Below are positions 51,401 through 63,770 of a stretch of DNA of 64,000 nt, piece after piece; positions within the stretch are counted from its first letter, which is position 1; each line of letters starts with the position of its first letter. The position numbers were made by a program, and so were the translations under genes. The DNA is from Scolanthus callimorphus (lineage: Eukaryota; Cnidaria; Anthozoa; Actiniaria; Edwardsiidae), in contig CM066918.1 in the NCBI GenBank assembly GCA_033964015.1, positions 31,348,595 to 31,412,594 of the forward strand, given 5' to 3'. A model generated the notes under the pieces. The model searched no databases. It was not told the DNA's origin and saw only the letters and a program-made list of their open reading frames with translations.

Positions 51401-54400
51401 TCTTATCTGAGGTGCTTGTCGGCTAGCTTTCATCGCGACTGGGTCTCAATGGAAGCTTTAATCAATGAAAGAGAAAACAAACAAAAGACGTAAAAACAAT
51501 ACATACCTGCGGCAGGTTGTCGGTGCTTGACATCACTACAAAAGCAGCCATTGACTTGCTTGACACGTAACTCCCGCCGACGAGAAAGCGCGCTAGCTCA
51601 ATCAGAGTGGTGAACACTCTGCCAAGTAACTTGTTCGCCCATTCACAAACCAGCAAACAGGCCGCCGAGAGAGTCTGATCTTCCTCGATCTTGTCCCCGC
51701 CATTCAGCCCACTCCCTTGGTTGCCATTGCCCTGATGGTAAAATATCAAAAAGTCACGAAAGTGTACTGGCCATGCGCAAAGCATTCTGTAGTCCCCTTT
51801 CTCGTAACCAAAGCTCCCCGGAGCTCATCACTTCGGAACGCCCCAACTCCAATAGTATTTAATTCCATAGGTGGGACTTGTGGTCAACCATAATGAGCAA
51901 ATCAATTATCTACCTTATCCTTTTCGCTTGGTTCCGGGATTTGTAAGGAGGGCAGCGAGGGTGGTTTCACGTTCATTTTACGCTGAATCCCGCTGTAACA
52001 ATATTTGGAGTTGCCTCTGGTGCCCAGTCTCCGTGCTTTTACTCGGGGGAAGACGCATTTTATTATCTTGCCGAAGTCAGGCGCACTCAGCGTCCTTGCA
52101 GCATTCATACTTTCACAGTATGCTCTATGGTACACATTAGATAGAATTAGTTAATTTGAGCATCGGGGCGCAAGGAAGAAGCTTTCAAGAAAAATAAAAG
52201 CTGTTACAGATATGTGAAATATGAAGTATTCTCTTACTTGTATTCATCATAAACTTCGTGCTTTGGGAGGGTTGAATTATTATCACACTCTTCCAAATGA
52301 CATCGGATCCTGTATGGAGAAAACATGGAAAAATTCAATACAGAAACAAAAAAGCAAACAAACGAACAAAACATAAACAAAAGAATGAATGATAGAATAG
52401 AGGTACTTTTTTAGATAGGTACTTTTATTAAAATACATGGCAGCCGTAAAGCCTGGTTTCCATATAGTCTTATCTGTCGTATCAGTCAACCATGAAACAA
52501 AAGAATAATTTCAATTTTCATTGTTTCACGGTCGACTGATGAGACAGATACGACAGACAAGACTATATGGAAACCAGGCGTAAGGCTGAATGGATGGTAC
52601 CAAATATAACGCACGGGCGCGCTGCATGTCAGTAGATGTGGGATATTTGTCAAACAAACTGTTAAAAAGCATGCGCTGCATTCTGGTAGTTGTGGGAGCT
52701 CAATAAAGAAGAGCGTGTACGCTTATAGCTGGAACGTTAAAAAAGGTAAATAAAATAGTAAATAATTCAAATAAGAAAACGATTTGTAAAAAAAGTATTG
52801 ATAACTATTAAATTTGGAAAGAGGCTCACACCTCACATCCGTCTCAAATTGTAACTACTTTTAAAGGCAGTTGGGACTAATTTATGTAGCTTATTCCTTT
52901 TATCTTTATGAATGTTGTTGACACCATGGGGGGGGGGATAAATGAGTGTTGAACAGACCGTGGGGGAGGGTGACCAGTTCACCATCATCATCATCATATT
53001 TATTTAAACTAAACACTGTAAATACATCATTCACCATTGTTGAACTGTGATGTGAACGTGCAGGAAGCCACGTTCATCATGGGTGGATTGAGAGGGAGGC
53101 CCAGGGGACCACACCCTTTTTCTCTGAAATTTGTTCCATACTTATTTCCAAGTGAAAATTATGAGGCACTTAATTCACTGTTAACTCACCAATGAAAAGC
53201 TTGTGTTTGTTCAGCTCTGGTTGTTGAAATGGGAAGACCTTGATTTCTAGAATGGACAGGAAAAAATGAACAACAACAAAACAATTTTAAAAAATGAAAA
53301 CAGGGGAAAGAAATGAAATCGGAATGCAGGGGCATAGTCAGATTTACACATTTCATTATTTTAATCAGTTCAGTTCATTTCAGCTATACGTATATTGCTG
53401 GAATAAGAAACTCACTGGTCAAACTCATCCTTGGACTCAGAAGAGGATTCCCCTGGAAGCCTTAGGTAGAGCAGCAACTTTTCTGTATCTGACAATTGCT
53501 GAACATCTTCCTGTGAGCAGAAAATAGAAACAGCAAATCAACACCAAGAAATTGTCATTGTGTTTCACAAAATACCATATTTGCACATACCTGTCAACTC
53601 AACAGAAAATGTACAAAAAATCCTGAGAATGACAATGCTGGTGAAATACAGTAAATGTATGACAATTTTTTGCAATCATTATGCAGGTGACAGGTTTCAA
53701 AATCCTGTGACACCTGCCGGTGAGTTGACAGCTATGTTTGCTTCACTTGAAAAAAATGTGGTGTCAGGGTGTGGTGTCAATTTATCATTTTTTCCATGAT
53801 GGGGCATGACCTTTTTCTGGATTTATGATATATCAGCAGAATCTTGACAATTTTTGTCCCAAAAAAAACACATTTTTCACTAGAATAGGAAAGATCCATA
53901 CCCCAAACACAGAGAGAATTTACCTAAGACTGAACCCCACCCTCTGGGAATTTCCAATAACAAAATACTCTGCATCACTCTGCAATTTCCAGCTCGCTCT
54001 GAGGCTGGGATATCAATCTTTCTTGGGAATAGTGGTAGTTTTGTGGATCAATTCTTTCTGCATTAGGTGGGAGTCTCAAGATTTTGAGCCTTGTCTCAAG
54101 AATAAAATGTGCTTCATTCTCATACAGTTACTGTATTTTTCCCACACAACTTTCTTGGATGTTTCTTATATACTAGTATTTGTTGCATTTTTTACAAAAA
54201 CTCCTGATTTCTAAACTCTGAGGGTTGACAGCTATGCCATTCTGAGGAGAAGATAGCGATATTTTCTGGAATTCACACAATATAATAAGCCTTTTGTTTT
54301 TCAGGATCTTGCTGATGCATGAGATGATTGTTTCAGTTTCTTCCGGTTGATAAAAATTTATAAAACCCCAACCTTCAGCATCCTCATGAACAACAGGGGT

Positions 54401-57400
54401 GTAGCCAGGATTTGAGAAAGGGGGGTCACATCTGTACAAATGTATGGTGCCCTTTTCCAGCTTACCAATTTTGTTCTTAATGTTTACTGTATTTTTCTTC
54501 TAAAAAAGGGGGGTCACAGGCACCCCATGACCCCCTCCCTTAGCTACGCCCTGAAGACATACACGCAAGTCTTTTTGAATAGTCTGACTTTAAAAGAATG
54601 CACTTACCAATATCTTATTGATTTTCCCTTGAATTTCATGGCTGAAAAGACAAAAGTACAACCAGACAAATGTCAGCACTTTGATCCTTTGAAAATGAAT
54701 GTAAACTAAAACAAACCCATTATGTCCTCAGACAGTCTTTAAGGTGGCTGTAGTCAAAACAGCTTATTCTAAGTAAAAGCTATATTTCATGTACACAGGT
54801 GCCATTAAAAATGGTTAAACAAATACAAGCACTTTATATCTTTGACAGCAATTTTATTAAAAGCACCTTCACTAAAAAGTTCAACAGCATCCTATGTTTG
54901 CCAAGTCAACATGATAGACAAGAGTTTTCATTTTTATTTCTTTCTCCAGGTAAGTTCAGCATTTTAAAATACTGAGCAATGGGAGTAACTGTACAGTAAA
55001 AACCTGCACCTTTTCATAACTTGACTGCTTTAATGTTCATTAAATATATTGATAAAATCTCATTTCAAACTTCAGATTTAAAAAGTTCTCAGAACTTTGG
55101 CTACATGTTTTATATAACTCATTGGCATCTTTTACTTTTTTAGATTATTATCTCTAAATTTACTGCATGAATGAAAAAATATCAGAGACAAATACATGAA
55201 TGAAACATTGCTTTATGGAAACCAAAAAAGTATAAAAGTGAGTACATTGCAAAATTAGCTGAAAATAATAAAAATGGTGGGGCTAAAGCAGATTTACATT
55301 CTTCAGTACATCTATCTTAAAAGTTTCTCACGCTTGTAATCATTTTCAAACACATGGTAGAACAAAAGAGTCAAGGCTTGCATTGACTCAGAACCTATTT
55401 GCACAAACATTATGACATTCTGCCCATTGTTCACAACCTAAATAATCACTCTACAAGAGCAGTTTTCGCTTTATTTATGAAAACCACACCTTCCATCATA
55501 AACACAATTATCATATTTAGCTGAATATTACAGGAGTTTGGACTGATGTGGCAACCTTCATTACAGTGTTTTTACAAAAGTTCTGAAAGTTTCCTTTTTT
55601 GAAATGGTTTAGAAAGTGAATATTTATGAATTGCTAATATATCTTTATAATGGAAAACTCTATTATATTGGTACATGAGAGAAACCTTAATCTATGAACC
55701 ACTTATGCTACACTGACCGTCGATAAACTTTGTCCCTTTAAAAATTGCTTACTACTCAAGTGAAGAAATCACTAAAAAAAACTAACAAGAAATTCGCATT
55801 GCACATATTTATCAATCTAAATATATATCAGGGAGGATAATTTGTGATGAAGGTGTTGTTATCCCATCCATGGTCGTGTTTCAAAGTTTGATGCGTGATT
55901 TCTTGTTTAAATACAATTTATCGGTCTTTCAAGACCACCACGTGTTTTGATCTCGTTTTAGTTTTCCACATGCATAATCGTATGACTAATTATCAAAATT
56001 AATCCGATTTTGCACGAAATTAGACGCCTATTTTTATTTTAAAGCACGCCTGTATATAAAATGCAAAATCCAAACCATGTCGAGACGTTTAAACAAGGCT
56101 CTTACTTTTGGAATTGCGGAAAACATTTTGCCGCGGAATTTAATAGTCTAGTCTGAAACCCGCGGGAGTTCGACCGACCGCGTGTCGATGAAAAAGTGAC
56201 ATGTCATCGAGCATCAACTCAAGAAGATTTTGTCAAAGATTTAGAATCAGTTTCTAAAACAGGCACGCTACTTTGAAGAAAAATAGTTCTATTGAAATCC
56301 GGGACCAAGTGAGATAGACCTATAAAAACAATATAAACATCGGTGCCACAAGTAAGAAAAAAAAATGTGCAAAGTCTTATGTGCAAAGTTTTATCAAAGT
56401 AAAAAAACTGCTGTACTTGAGCTACTTTCGCCATTCAAAATCAAAGTGCAAAGAAACCGGGATAACTGATCAAGTCTTTGAATGCATTTTAATGTTGAAA
56501 CCCGCATCTATACTTAGCCACCAAAAACTGAACAAACAAATTTACTGGTACCAAAAAAAAACGAATAAAGAACGTAATAATAGCAATAATAGAACTCAAA
56601 CTCAGCATTAAATGATCGAAAAGGAAGGTCATATCAGTTTAGAAACTGTAAAATTCTAAATGCGCTAGGTATTTTCCGATTTCACTTCCTCTAGACTAGT
56701 AAACAATCTGTATATACATTGTTCAGGTCGGGACGGTGGAAGGCATATAATGCAAGTCAATGCCATGTTGAGCGTAGTTGCCGGTGAAATAAAATATATG
56801 TAAACTAGTAATTCTTCATGTAAAATGTTGACATTGACGAATCTTGGTTTTTCTCCCGTCTTCTCTACTAGCACGTGCAAATGTAAGTATTTCTATAAAA
56901 GGTTTTTTTCGGGTCACCAGCCTCCATATCGCATCTGCCTTGATAAGAAACACACATGGACTAAAAAAACAAAATGCAATTCCACTGCATAAAATACTTA
57001 ACACATTAAAGATATGTTTAAATTGGAAATCAGATCTCAGATAACACACCAAAAAAAGAACTGAAAGCATGGTTTAGTTCGCACACTTGTGACGTACCTA
57101 AATAGCTAACCAAAACAGACAGATCTCAACTTACATGAACCCGTATGATTAGAAAAATTCTGAGAAATACTTATATTAAATGGGATTTTTAAAATCACTT
57201 AACAGACTACGCAGGAATTTCTACTTGCGGTAATAAACTTTTTATAATTGCAAATAAATAAGGCCATGACGGCGAGAGTTTGCTCAGGCGAACGGCTTTG
57301 CTAAGTACAAAAGTCAATGAAATCAACAACACGCTAGGGTGATCATAATAACTAACCTTATGAAGGATTCTAGAGCTCTCTCGAGCTCGGGGTTGGTATT

Positions 57401-57583
57401 ATCACTCTCTTCGCTGTCCAAGGAAGACATATGAATGTCTGAAGGAGTTGGAGAAGTTGTAGATGCGCTTGAAGTCGATTGTGTTTGGGAATGAAATGGG
57501 GTTTCGGTAGAAGCTGGAGTGATTTCGGTTCGCGCGCGGTCCAAACCGCAGAATTGAGCTGCGTTGTTTTGGATTTCCTGCAT
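48487..57583 (-). CDS. RFX7: RFX-family transcription factor, RFX5/7 type, ten coding exons
   Basis: A DNA-binding regulator of the winged-helix RFX family (X-box binding). Exons on the minus strand are 57583-57357 (ATG), 54641-54608, 53510-53416, 53246-53190, 52309-52238, 52124-51914, 51731-51507, 51088-50885, 50382-49590 and 49210-48487 (TAA). Splice sites are GT/AG and phases agree. The product has about 880 residues. EKLLLYLRLPGESS near residue 100 is the leucine-rich motif shared by RFX5 and RFX7. The DNA-binding domain is split over exons 4-6, about residues 137-215. It reads WIRCHLEECDNN, LPKHEVYDEYK, SAPDFGKIIK, VFPRVKARRLGTRGNSKYCY and SGIQRK. Exon 7 holds a helical CEWANKLLGRVFTTL segment. 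The C-terminal half is Pro/Ser/Thr-rich with an acidic DLTSDGDASLPDL stretch. Exon 9 is one base short (793 versus 794; GAGGGC at about 50348 where copy 1 has GAGGGGC). RFX7 is used as the nearest vertebrate name; a pre-duplication RFX5/7 orthologue is equally likely. Confidence 0.88.
50838..50882. repeat. AAGCGCTTAGAACGC-type short-element tail
   Basis: TGTAAAGCGCTTAGAACGC then ATAAGCGCTAATTATTATTA, also in copy 1 at about 41690 and inverted at about 2080-2135. Probably the 3' tail of a dispersed short element. Confidence 0.4.
52451..52579. repeat. Hairpin MITE in an RFX intron (copy 2)
   Basis: The counterpart of 43278-43406, with a few substitutions. Confidence 0.8.
54394..54553. mobile_element. 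MITE with CAGGGGTGTAGCCAGG terminus (copy 2)
   Basis: The counterpart of 45221-45380. Confidence 0.7.
54718..57356. other. RFX intron 1, unique part
   Basis: Single-copy sequence after the duplication ends. No exon, RNA gene or clear repeat seen. Confidence 0.5.
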
Positions 57584-58863
57584 TGTAGGGACCTTGGATC
57601 TGAAATTCTTGATAAAATTAACACCCTGAACTTTAACTGCTCGTTTTCCTAGCCATTGCAGTTCTCAAACCGCACGATCACTGATTGGAGTTTTGAAGCA
57701 AAGTGAATTAAGCTCAGCACATGGGCTGCATAATGCTACGCGTGCGTGCATACTAATTAACCCAAATTTATCACCAAAGGTGTATCGAGCCAATCACAGG
57801 TCACGGTCGCTAATTACAGCGGCTGCAGGACGGGTGCTTTTGTTCAAGTTCGGACAATTGAGGCTTGATCAGTGTTTTGTACTGTTTACAATCAATGTCG
57901 GTATTTCAAGGACACGGCATCAGAACTGAATTCACATTATTGTGAATCAAACATCATATCCGTATCTTCGTATCCTAGCCCGTAGCAACTTTTTCATTTT
58001 CGTTCCGTTGAACTGGTTTCTTTTGGTCCCCGTTCTATTTTCCCCACAGCGGGGGGTGCCATTCCGCGTTGTCGCACCGTTGTTGGATTTCAGAAAAAAA
58101 AATCGCATAGCCATAGTACAGCGAGAGAAAAAAAACTGCCGCGTCACGCGGCATCCCTTTGGAAAACAACCACAGCACCATGATCCTGCCACTTTGGAAC
58201 AATATACGAGTTTCAAGTCATTTTACCATGGCTCGCCTGCATTCTCGTGGACCAAACACCTTAGCGGTGAGTTTAAAGAGCTGCTGGTTCCTTGGGTGTG
58301 GCCCCCATGAAAGATATAGTGGGCGGAGGACAAGATCTGTCAGTGCAATGGAATTCAAAAGAGGTCCTAACTATTTTTGGCAAAAAATACCTTTATAAGC
58401 ATCTCATCTCAGGAGGCCCTAGATAACTTGAAAACTATCAAGATTGTGGCCATTTATGAGCGGATTTCAGATAAGCGTCGAAAACTTTACACTTCGCCAA
58501 TCAAAAACAACTATAACCAACGTAAGTCGTACTTTATACTTCATGCCCTGGTCGTGAAACCGAACCCATCAAGAAAGCAAGCGTGTGTTTGTTTGTTTGT
58601 TTCATATTGGCTGACTTAACAAAGAAAGCGTAGAAAACGCCAGTTTGATTTATCGCTGACAGTCATCCGAAATCCTCTCTAAGAAGGTTTTTAGGCCCCG
58701 GGGCCTCGGCACTCTACGCAGTGATGGGAGACAGAGGGGTTGATCTGGAGTATTTAATTTTCAGTCAACGCAGCCACTCCGCTTTTTCAATGGGACCTTT
58801 AAATTGTTATTTCGGGCGCGGACAGACCATTTTAAGTGGTGGACGGAGGATTGAGAAGGACCA
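57584..58863. other. RFX 5' flank
   Basis: Should contain the RFX promoter and 5' UTR. The ATG context is CTACAATGC, with an upstream in-frame open stretch. An open frame on the plus strand at 57942-58310 has no recognisable domain. Confidence 0.4.
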
Positions 58864-59004
58864 GGGGCCGGTTCCTGAAAGGTTGGATAAAGTTATCCAT
58901 GGATAAAACTTTTTTGTTGTATAGGATTTCTTCAGGATTTATCCGTTGGATAAGCGTTTATCTACAGATAACTCTTAATTAACTGACCTTCTAGGAACCG
59001 ACCC
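58864..59004. mobile_element. 141-bp MITE
   Basis: GGGGCCGGTTCCTGAAAGG at the left and CTTCTAGGAACCGACCCC at the right, with inner GGATAA / TTATCC pairs. Confidence 0.75.
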
Positions 59005-59710
59005 CAGGAACCCATCGTCTAGCAATATCCACAGGGAGCCCATCGACAGGAACCTCCATCTATTCTACTAGCTCTAGCCATATCCACAAGGAGCCCATGG
59101 CATCAGGAGCCTCCATCTTAGCCACTAGGTCTAGGTCTAGCCATCCACAGGAGTGGAATAATCCATTTCTAACTGTAAATTTTGAATTTATACGGGAAAT
59201 TGAGACTTTGAGAGATAGAATATTGGGTTCAGCGCGTGCAGTGCGATGACAGCGCTGATTTCAGGCATCTCTCTTCTGAGAGAGGGGACATAATATAACT
59301 AATAGCCATGGCAACTATTTCTCGTGCGATTTAAGACCTACAATCCAAGAATAGATAAATCTACTTCTGTGCTTAGGATGCCCATCACGTAGTTGACGGA
59401 TGCTCGGCGAGGTATCCTGCCTCTGAGGGCGAACAAAAGTGCACACCACTGAACAACAAATTACACACAACTGAAGCACGTGTTCCAAATTTGCTTGTAA
59501 GCTATGGATCATTACTGAATATTTACATCAAAGTAGATCAAAATCGAATCCGGCATTTATACATTAAAAATATGTCATGAAAATGTTAAATTAAAATAAT
59601 GTTTTTAAATTATAAAACAGTAACATTCTTCGTGTGGGAATCCATAGATCTTCCAGATCTTGCGCCAAATCCGCATATCAATTTCATAAACTTACGGACT
59701 TGTATCTTGC
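59005..59710. other. Gene-free interval
   Basis: CATCTAGC/CCATCCACAGGAG segments repeat loosely between 59010 and 59150. Nothing else seen. Confidence 0.4.
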
Positions 59711-60046
59711 GGGGAGGCTCTTGTGACAACCATTTGAGGGCCTTCGCTGATTGGCTGAATATGAATTAACAATGAATGAATGTTGGGGCATGCGCAGAAC
59801 GTTATCTGTCAAATACTGCGCATGCGTCAATGGCTATCACTAGAGCCTCCCCCGCGACACGATAAGCCGGGGAGCTCTGGGTACGAGAATGTTAAGGAGC
59901 CCTCACTCCATTCTCGTACCCAGAGCTCCCTGGCTAGCCATTTGAGGGGCCTTCGCTGATTGGCTGATTTTGAACGTTGGAGCATACGAGAGCCGGGGAG
60001 CTCTGGGTACGAGAATGCCTTAAATCGGCTATTTCCGAGCATGCGC
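59711..60046. repeat. GAGCTCTGGGTACGAGAATG repeat cluster
   Basis: GGGGAGGCTCTTGTGACA at the left. GCCGGGGAGCTCTGGGTACG occurs at about 59868 and again at about 59992, with the inverse CGTACCCAGAGCTCCCTGGC between them; CCTTCGCTGATTGGCTGA occurs twice. Relatives are at 37440 and 62770. Confidence 0.65.
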
Positions 60047-60299
60047 AAGACACTGGTCACACCGTCGACTGGGAGAGCACCAGGATTATCACACACGAGG
60101 GCGAACTCTTCTCACGGAAGCACAGGGAGGTCGTAATCATCCAGGGATACCAGCTCCAGTCGGCTACAACATCCGATCGAGGCTTCGGACCAATTTTTAA
60201 AATTCATTAGGATGGCGTTACAGTGTAACGAAATGTCTATTTCTTGAAAATTAGATTGGTACTTGTGAAAGAATAAATTCACGTGTTCCAAGTCCTTGG

Positions 60300-63200
60300 T
60301 CAAGTGAGCGAGCCATACAACGCGTTCATCGCACAAAAATCATTTTCGTCATATCCCTCATTAACGCGCGACATGTCGTGTGACGAACCACTAAAAGACT
60401 GCGGTATCTGGTCAGCAGTGTCTTCGGTGAATGGGACCCTATCCTCAGGCTCCTTCGCTCGGCGTTTAGGGATCTTCGGCTTCTGCTCGGAGCTATTTCG
60501 GAGCCCTTCGTATTTCGCTTCCTCGTCGGAAAGGCTGGAGCGATCATCTAGTTTTGAATACGATGGCTCGTTCTTTGTGAATGATAACCCTCGCGGCTTC
60601 CTCCCGTCCGTTGTTTGTACATTTTGCGATTCCTCGTAAAGCGGGTTAAATCCTACCCCGTTATGATTAGCGCCGCCACTATAGTCCTCTGCGCTGGCAT
60701 AAGTATTATCCATATCCCCAGGAGTTGATGGCGTTACCAGTCCCGGATTAAATCCCGCATCGTATACTGGATTTAGGTCGACATCCGACCCGTGATGCAT
60801 TGCAGGCGCTCCACCGCAGTAATCTGCCGGGATACCTTCATATATGCCACAGGGCTCGACACTTCCAACATGCACCGCGGGAGAGCCGCCCATATCCTGG
60901 CCGGTTTCGTAAAGAGGGTTAAAATCACGAGTGCACTTCTCTTGTGGGAGCTCACCAAATCCTTCATACAGTGGATTATCTTCTTGCGTAGAGCTGCTTG
61001 TGGTGGTATCGTACAGCGGATTCTCCGTCGCTTCTGAGGGCACATGCGCGCGCTGCGGAATGTTGGTGACTCTATGAGCGGCGAGTGTCAGATCGTAGTT
61101 GGGATTGGAGACGGATCTTTGCGAGGGCTTTTTGCCTTTGATATTTTTAAAGGGTACGTGATCATCGCCGTCTTGTATTGCCTCGTCGTATATAGGATTA
61201 ACCGTCGCGTCTGGTGGGTGCCCCTCGACTCGTGAATTCGACTGACTACTTTCCCCTAAAGGAAAATAAAATGCAAAAAGTATCTTAGAGTACTTTGGGG
61301 AGATATATAAAAGAAAGTTAAAAAATATCCAATTTTGTTTTTTCTTCACACTCTGTGCACTTTGGAGGATCCAGCGTACTTAACGCAACTCCTGAAACTG
61401 TCACCTCACACGAGGACGATATTAGACGCCGAGAAAAAAAGGCCCTTTGCACAAGAAAAGTGTGAATGTATGTTCATCCCATATAACTTACTAAGAACAC
61501 GATGTCCAAATTTGATTGTCGGGAGCCGAGATTAACTAACAAAGCTACCTTAGGAATCTGACATTCGCATACCTGTTTTTCTCGTCCCTTTCAGAAGTTT
61601 TCTTGTAGAAATCCTGGAAAAGAGGAACCTGTTGAGCTGGAAGCCAAGGTTTTGCCTTAATTTAATAGCGACCAATTCGATCGTAGAAGAATCGATTAGT
61701 CTTATAACCAACTGCGTTAATACTGCGTAGCGATAGTACCACCCGAGCCAGGAACGGATCCGTGGGAGAGGGTGGCCAGCAATGCACTATGTGAAACTTT
61801 TCCAGTATTAATACATTGAGCCGCCACCCTCATATTTGCATCTTCTCCTTTCCTTGAATACTTTGTTTCCCCTACCGCCCCCTCCCTTTCATGGCCTACT
61901 CTTTTCACGCTTCTTTCCCTCTGTACCCCCTCCCCTCCACGGCTTTCTCTTGTATCGCTCGGAGCTATAACCCAACTTCAACTTCAACTTGAAAATGCAC
62001 GCCAATAGCATCCTCTTCTTTGGCAGAAATAATCCGCAAATCATGAGAGTGTCTGGCCCGAACCCTGTGACACGCGCGCCTTACAAAACTGCGCTGAAGT
62101 TTACTGATTTGGCCACGAAAGAGGGACTGTTTTTTTACCCTTTCATAAGCTGTGTAGGTGCGACATGTTTACGTCTGAGATAAACCAGTAGCAGGATGAC
62201 GATAATCGCTAAGATCGCTACTCCCACTCCTATCACTATGTATGTGGTCGACTTGAGACCTTTGCCGGTATGAGCTCCTGTCTTCCCTTTAGACGGCTTA
62301 GTTGGAACATCAACTAAAATGGAATTGGCAAACAGGCAATTATTCGTCTCCATTCACCTGCTTCAGAGAATTACATATTTTTTTCAGCGGTCCGACATCC
62401 ATCAAATCGTGCGCTCTTATTGGTTCGCGAGGTGTCCGGATCCTGCGATATCTCCCCATCGCTTTATTCCGTGCAGTATTTCACGTTCAATTCCGGACCT
62501 TTCAGTCGTTAAATAACAAATGCTAAAATGTGTAAACTGTTTACTTAGAAACAGGAACATTTCTTCAATGGCCTATGTCATACCTTCTTCGCAGTATCTT
62601 CCAACGAAGCCCGCTGTACAGTTGCACTCTCCCATCACGGGCTCACACGTTGCATTGTTTTGACATGCGCAGTTCTGATGGCACGCCACACCGTAACGAT
62701 TGGCAGGGCAGGCTGATAAACATAAAAACGCCATGATATATACACTTCATACCTAGTACCCTCTTGAAATGCCCTGGCCATTCTCGAACCCAGAGCACCC
62801 CGGCTCGTAGGCTCTGGTGACAGCCACTGACGCATGCGCGAGATTTAATACAGAGCCGCTGAGAGAAATACCTTTCAGCGCATGCTCCAACGTTCAAAAT
62901 CAGCCAATCAGCGACGGCCCTCAAATGGATGTCCCCAGAGCCTCCCCTGCGAGGCGACGAGCCGGGGAGCTCTAGGTACGAGGATGTGCCCTGACAAGAT
63001 TCTGGTGACAACCATTACGCATGCGCGTGACTCAAAAAGCTATGGCGATATCAGCCAATCAGAAAAGGCTTTCAGAGATAGCTCTCCGCGACCCAAATAG
63101 ATCAGAAGGGCTATAAGAATATCAGCAAAGCCTAACAAAGGCTGATCCAAATAAATGCAGGGTGTGCAGGGTGTGCATATCAATGGAAAAAAGCTTGGGA

Positions 63201-63770
63201 ACGAGTTCAACTCACTTCGATTACATCCGACTCCAATGAGGCCTGCTTCGCAATAGCACATGCCGCTCACGTGATCACACTTGCTTTGCATGCCGGACAA
63301 CTCGCAGACGCATTTCTTAGAACAAAGCTCTCCAAAGTGTAGGTCTGGACATTCTGATAGCAAATAACAAGCAGTTAAATCAACACAATGGTTCGTGGAT
63401 ATCGGGTTGAATCTTAATTGGTTTCAGCTTTTTGGTTCCTGATTGTTCTATTCTGCGTAGAGAAATAAAGGTAGCTTGATAGCCTAGTGAGTTCCAAGAT
63501 GGCAAACATTCTACGGAGACTTTCTTAATAATAATAATAATAATAGATATAGCATTACACCATAGTTTCAATGCTTTACAATTCAGTGCTTTACATGCTT
63601 TAAATGTACATCATATGTGGAAAAAAAATACTTACTTGTTTGGCATTCCTTGCCTATGTAACCCGGCTTGCAAGTGCATGCGCCCGTCACGTGATCACAC
63701 AGCTGTGTCGAGTCTTTTACGCATGCGCAGGAACCAGCGCAGCGCTTGCCGTAGCTGCCGGGATCACAGT
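60300..63770 (-). CDS. MEGF10/Draper-like receptor (EGF repeats, TM, ITAM/NPxY tail), 5' incomplete
   Basis: Exons on the minus strand are 63770-63636, 63353-63216 and 62712-62584 (one EGF module each), 62313-62173 (transmembrane) and 61255-60300 (tail, stop TGA). All introns are phase 1. EGF modules have the C-x-x-YG-x-x-C form with CDHVTGACTCKPGYIGKEC-type ends, as in MEGF10/11, Draper and CED-1. The TM segment is YIVIGVGVAILAIIVILLLV followed by YLRRE. The roughly 318-residue tail has seven NPxY motifs (NPIY, NPNY, NPLY four times, NPVY). It also has YSKL and YEGL separated by 12 residues, an ITAM-like pair, and a final YGSL. In the family these bind PTB adaptors and SH2 kinases during engulfment of dying cells, at the plasma membrane. 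More EGF exons and the signal peptide must lie beyond 64000. Ligand and exact orthology are unknown. Confidence 0.82.
62770..62990. repeat. CTCTGGTGACAGCCACTGAC repeat in a MEGF-like intron
   Basis: CATTCTCGAACCCAGAGC at the left, then GGCTCTGGTGACAGCCACTG, GATGTCCCCAGAGCCTCCCC, and GAGCTCTAGGTACGAGGATG at the right. Same family as 37440 and 59711. Confidence 0.6.
63525..63546. repeat. (AAT)n microsatellite
   Basis: About seven AAT units in the intron between two EGF exons. Confidence 0.9.

Larger units (their letters stand above)
45544..54717. repeat. Tandem segmental duplication, copy 2
   Basis: A direct repeat of 35256-45543. The junction joins ...AACAAACC to GACAGAGAACATTG with only one or two bases of shared sequence. 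It is shorter because the foldback insertion is absent. At the right end it continues into unique RFX intron 1. Confidence 0.95.

Noticed and set aside
57942..58310. 122-codon plus-strand frame next to the RFX 5' end
   Set aside because: No domain, no splice or promoter evidence; composition resembles non-coding flank.
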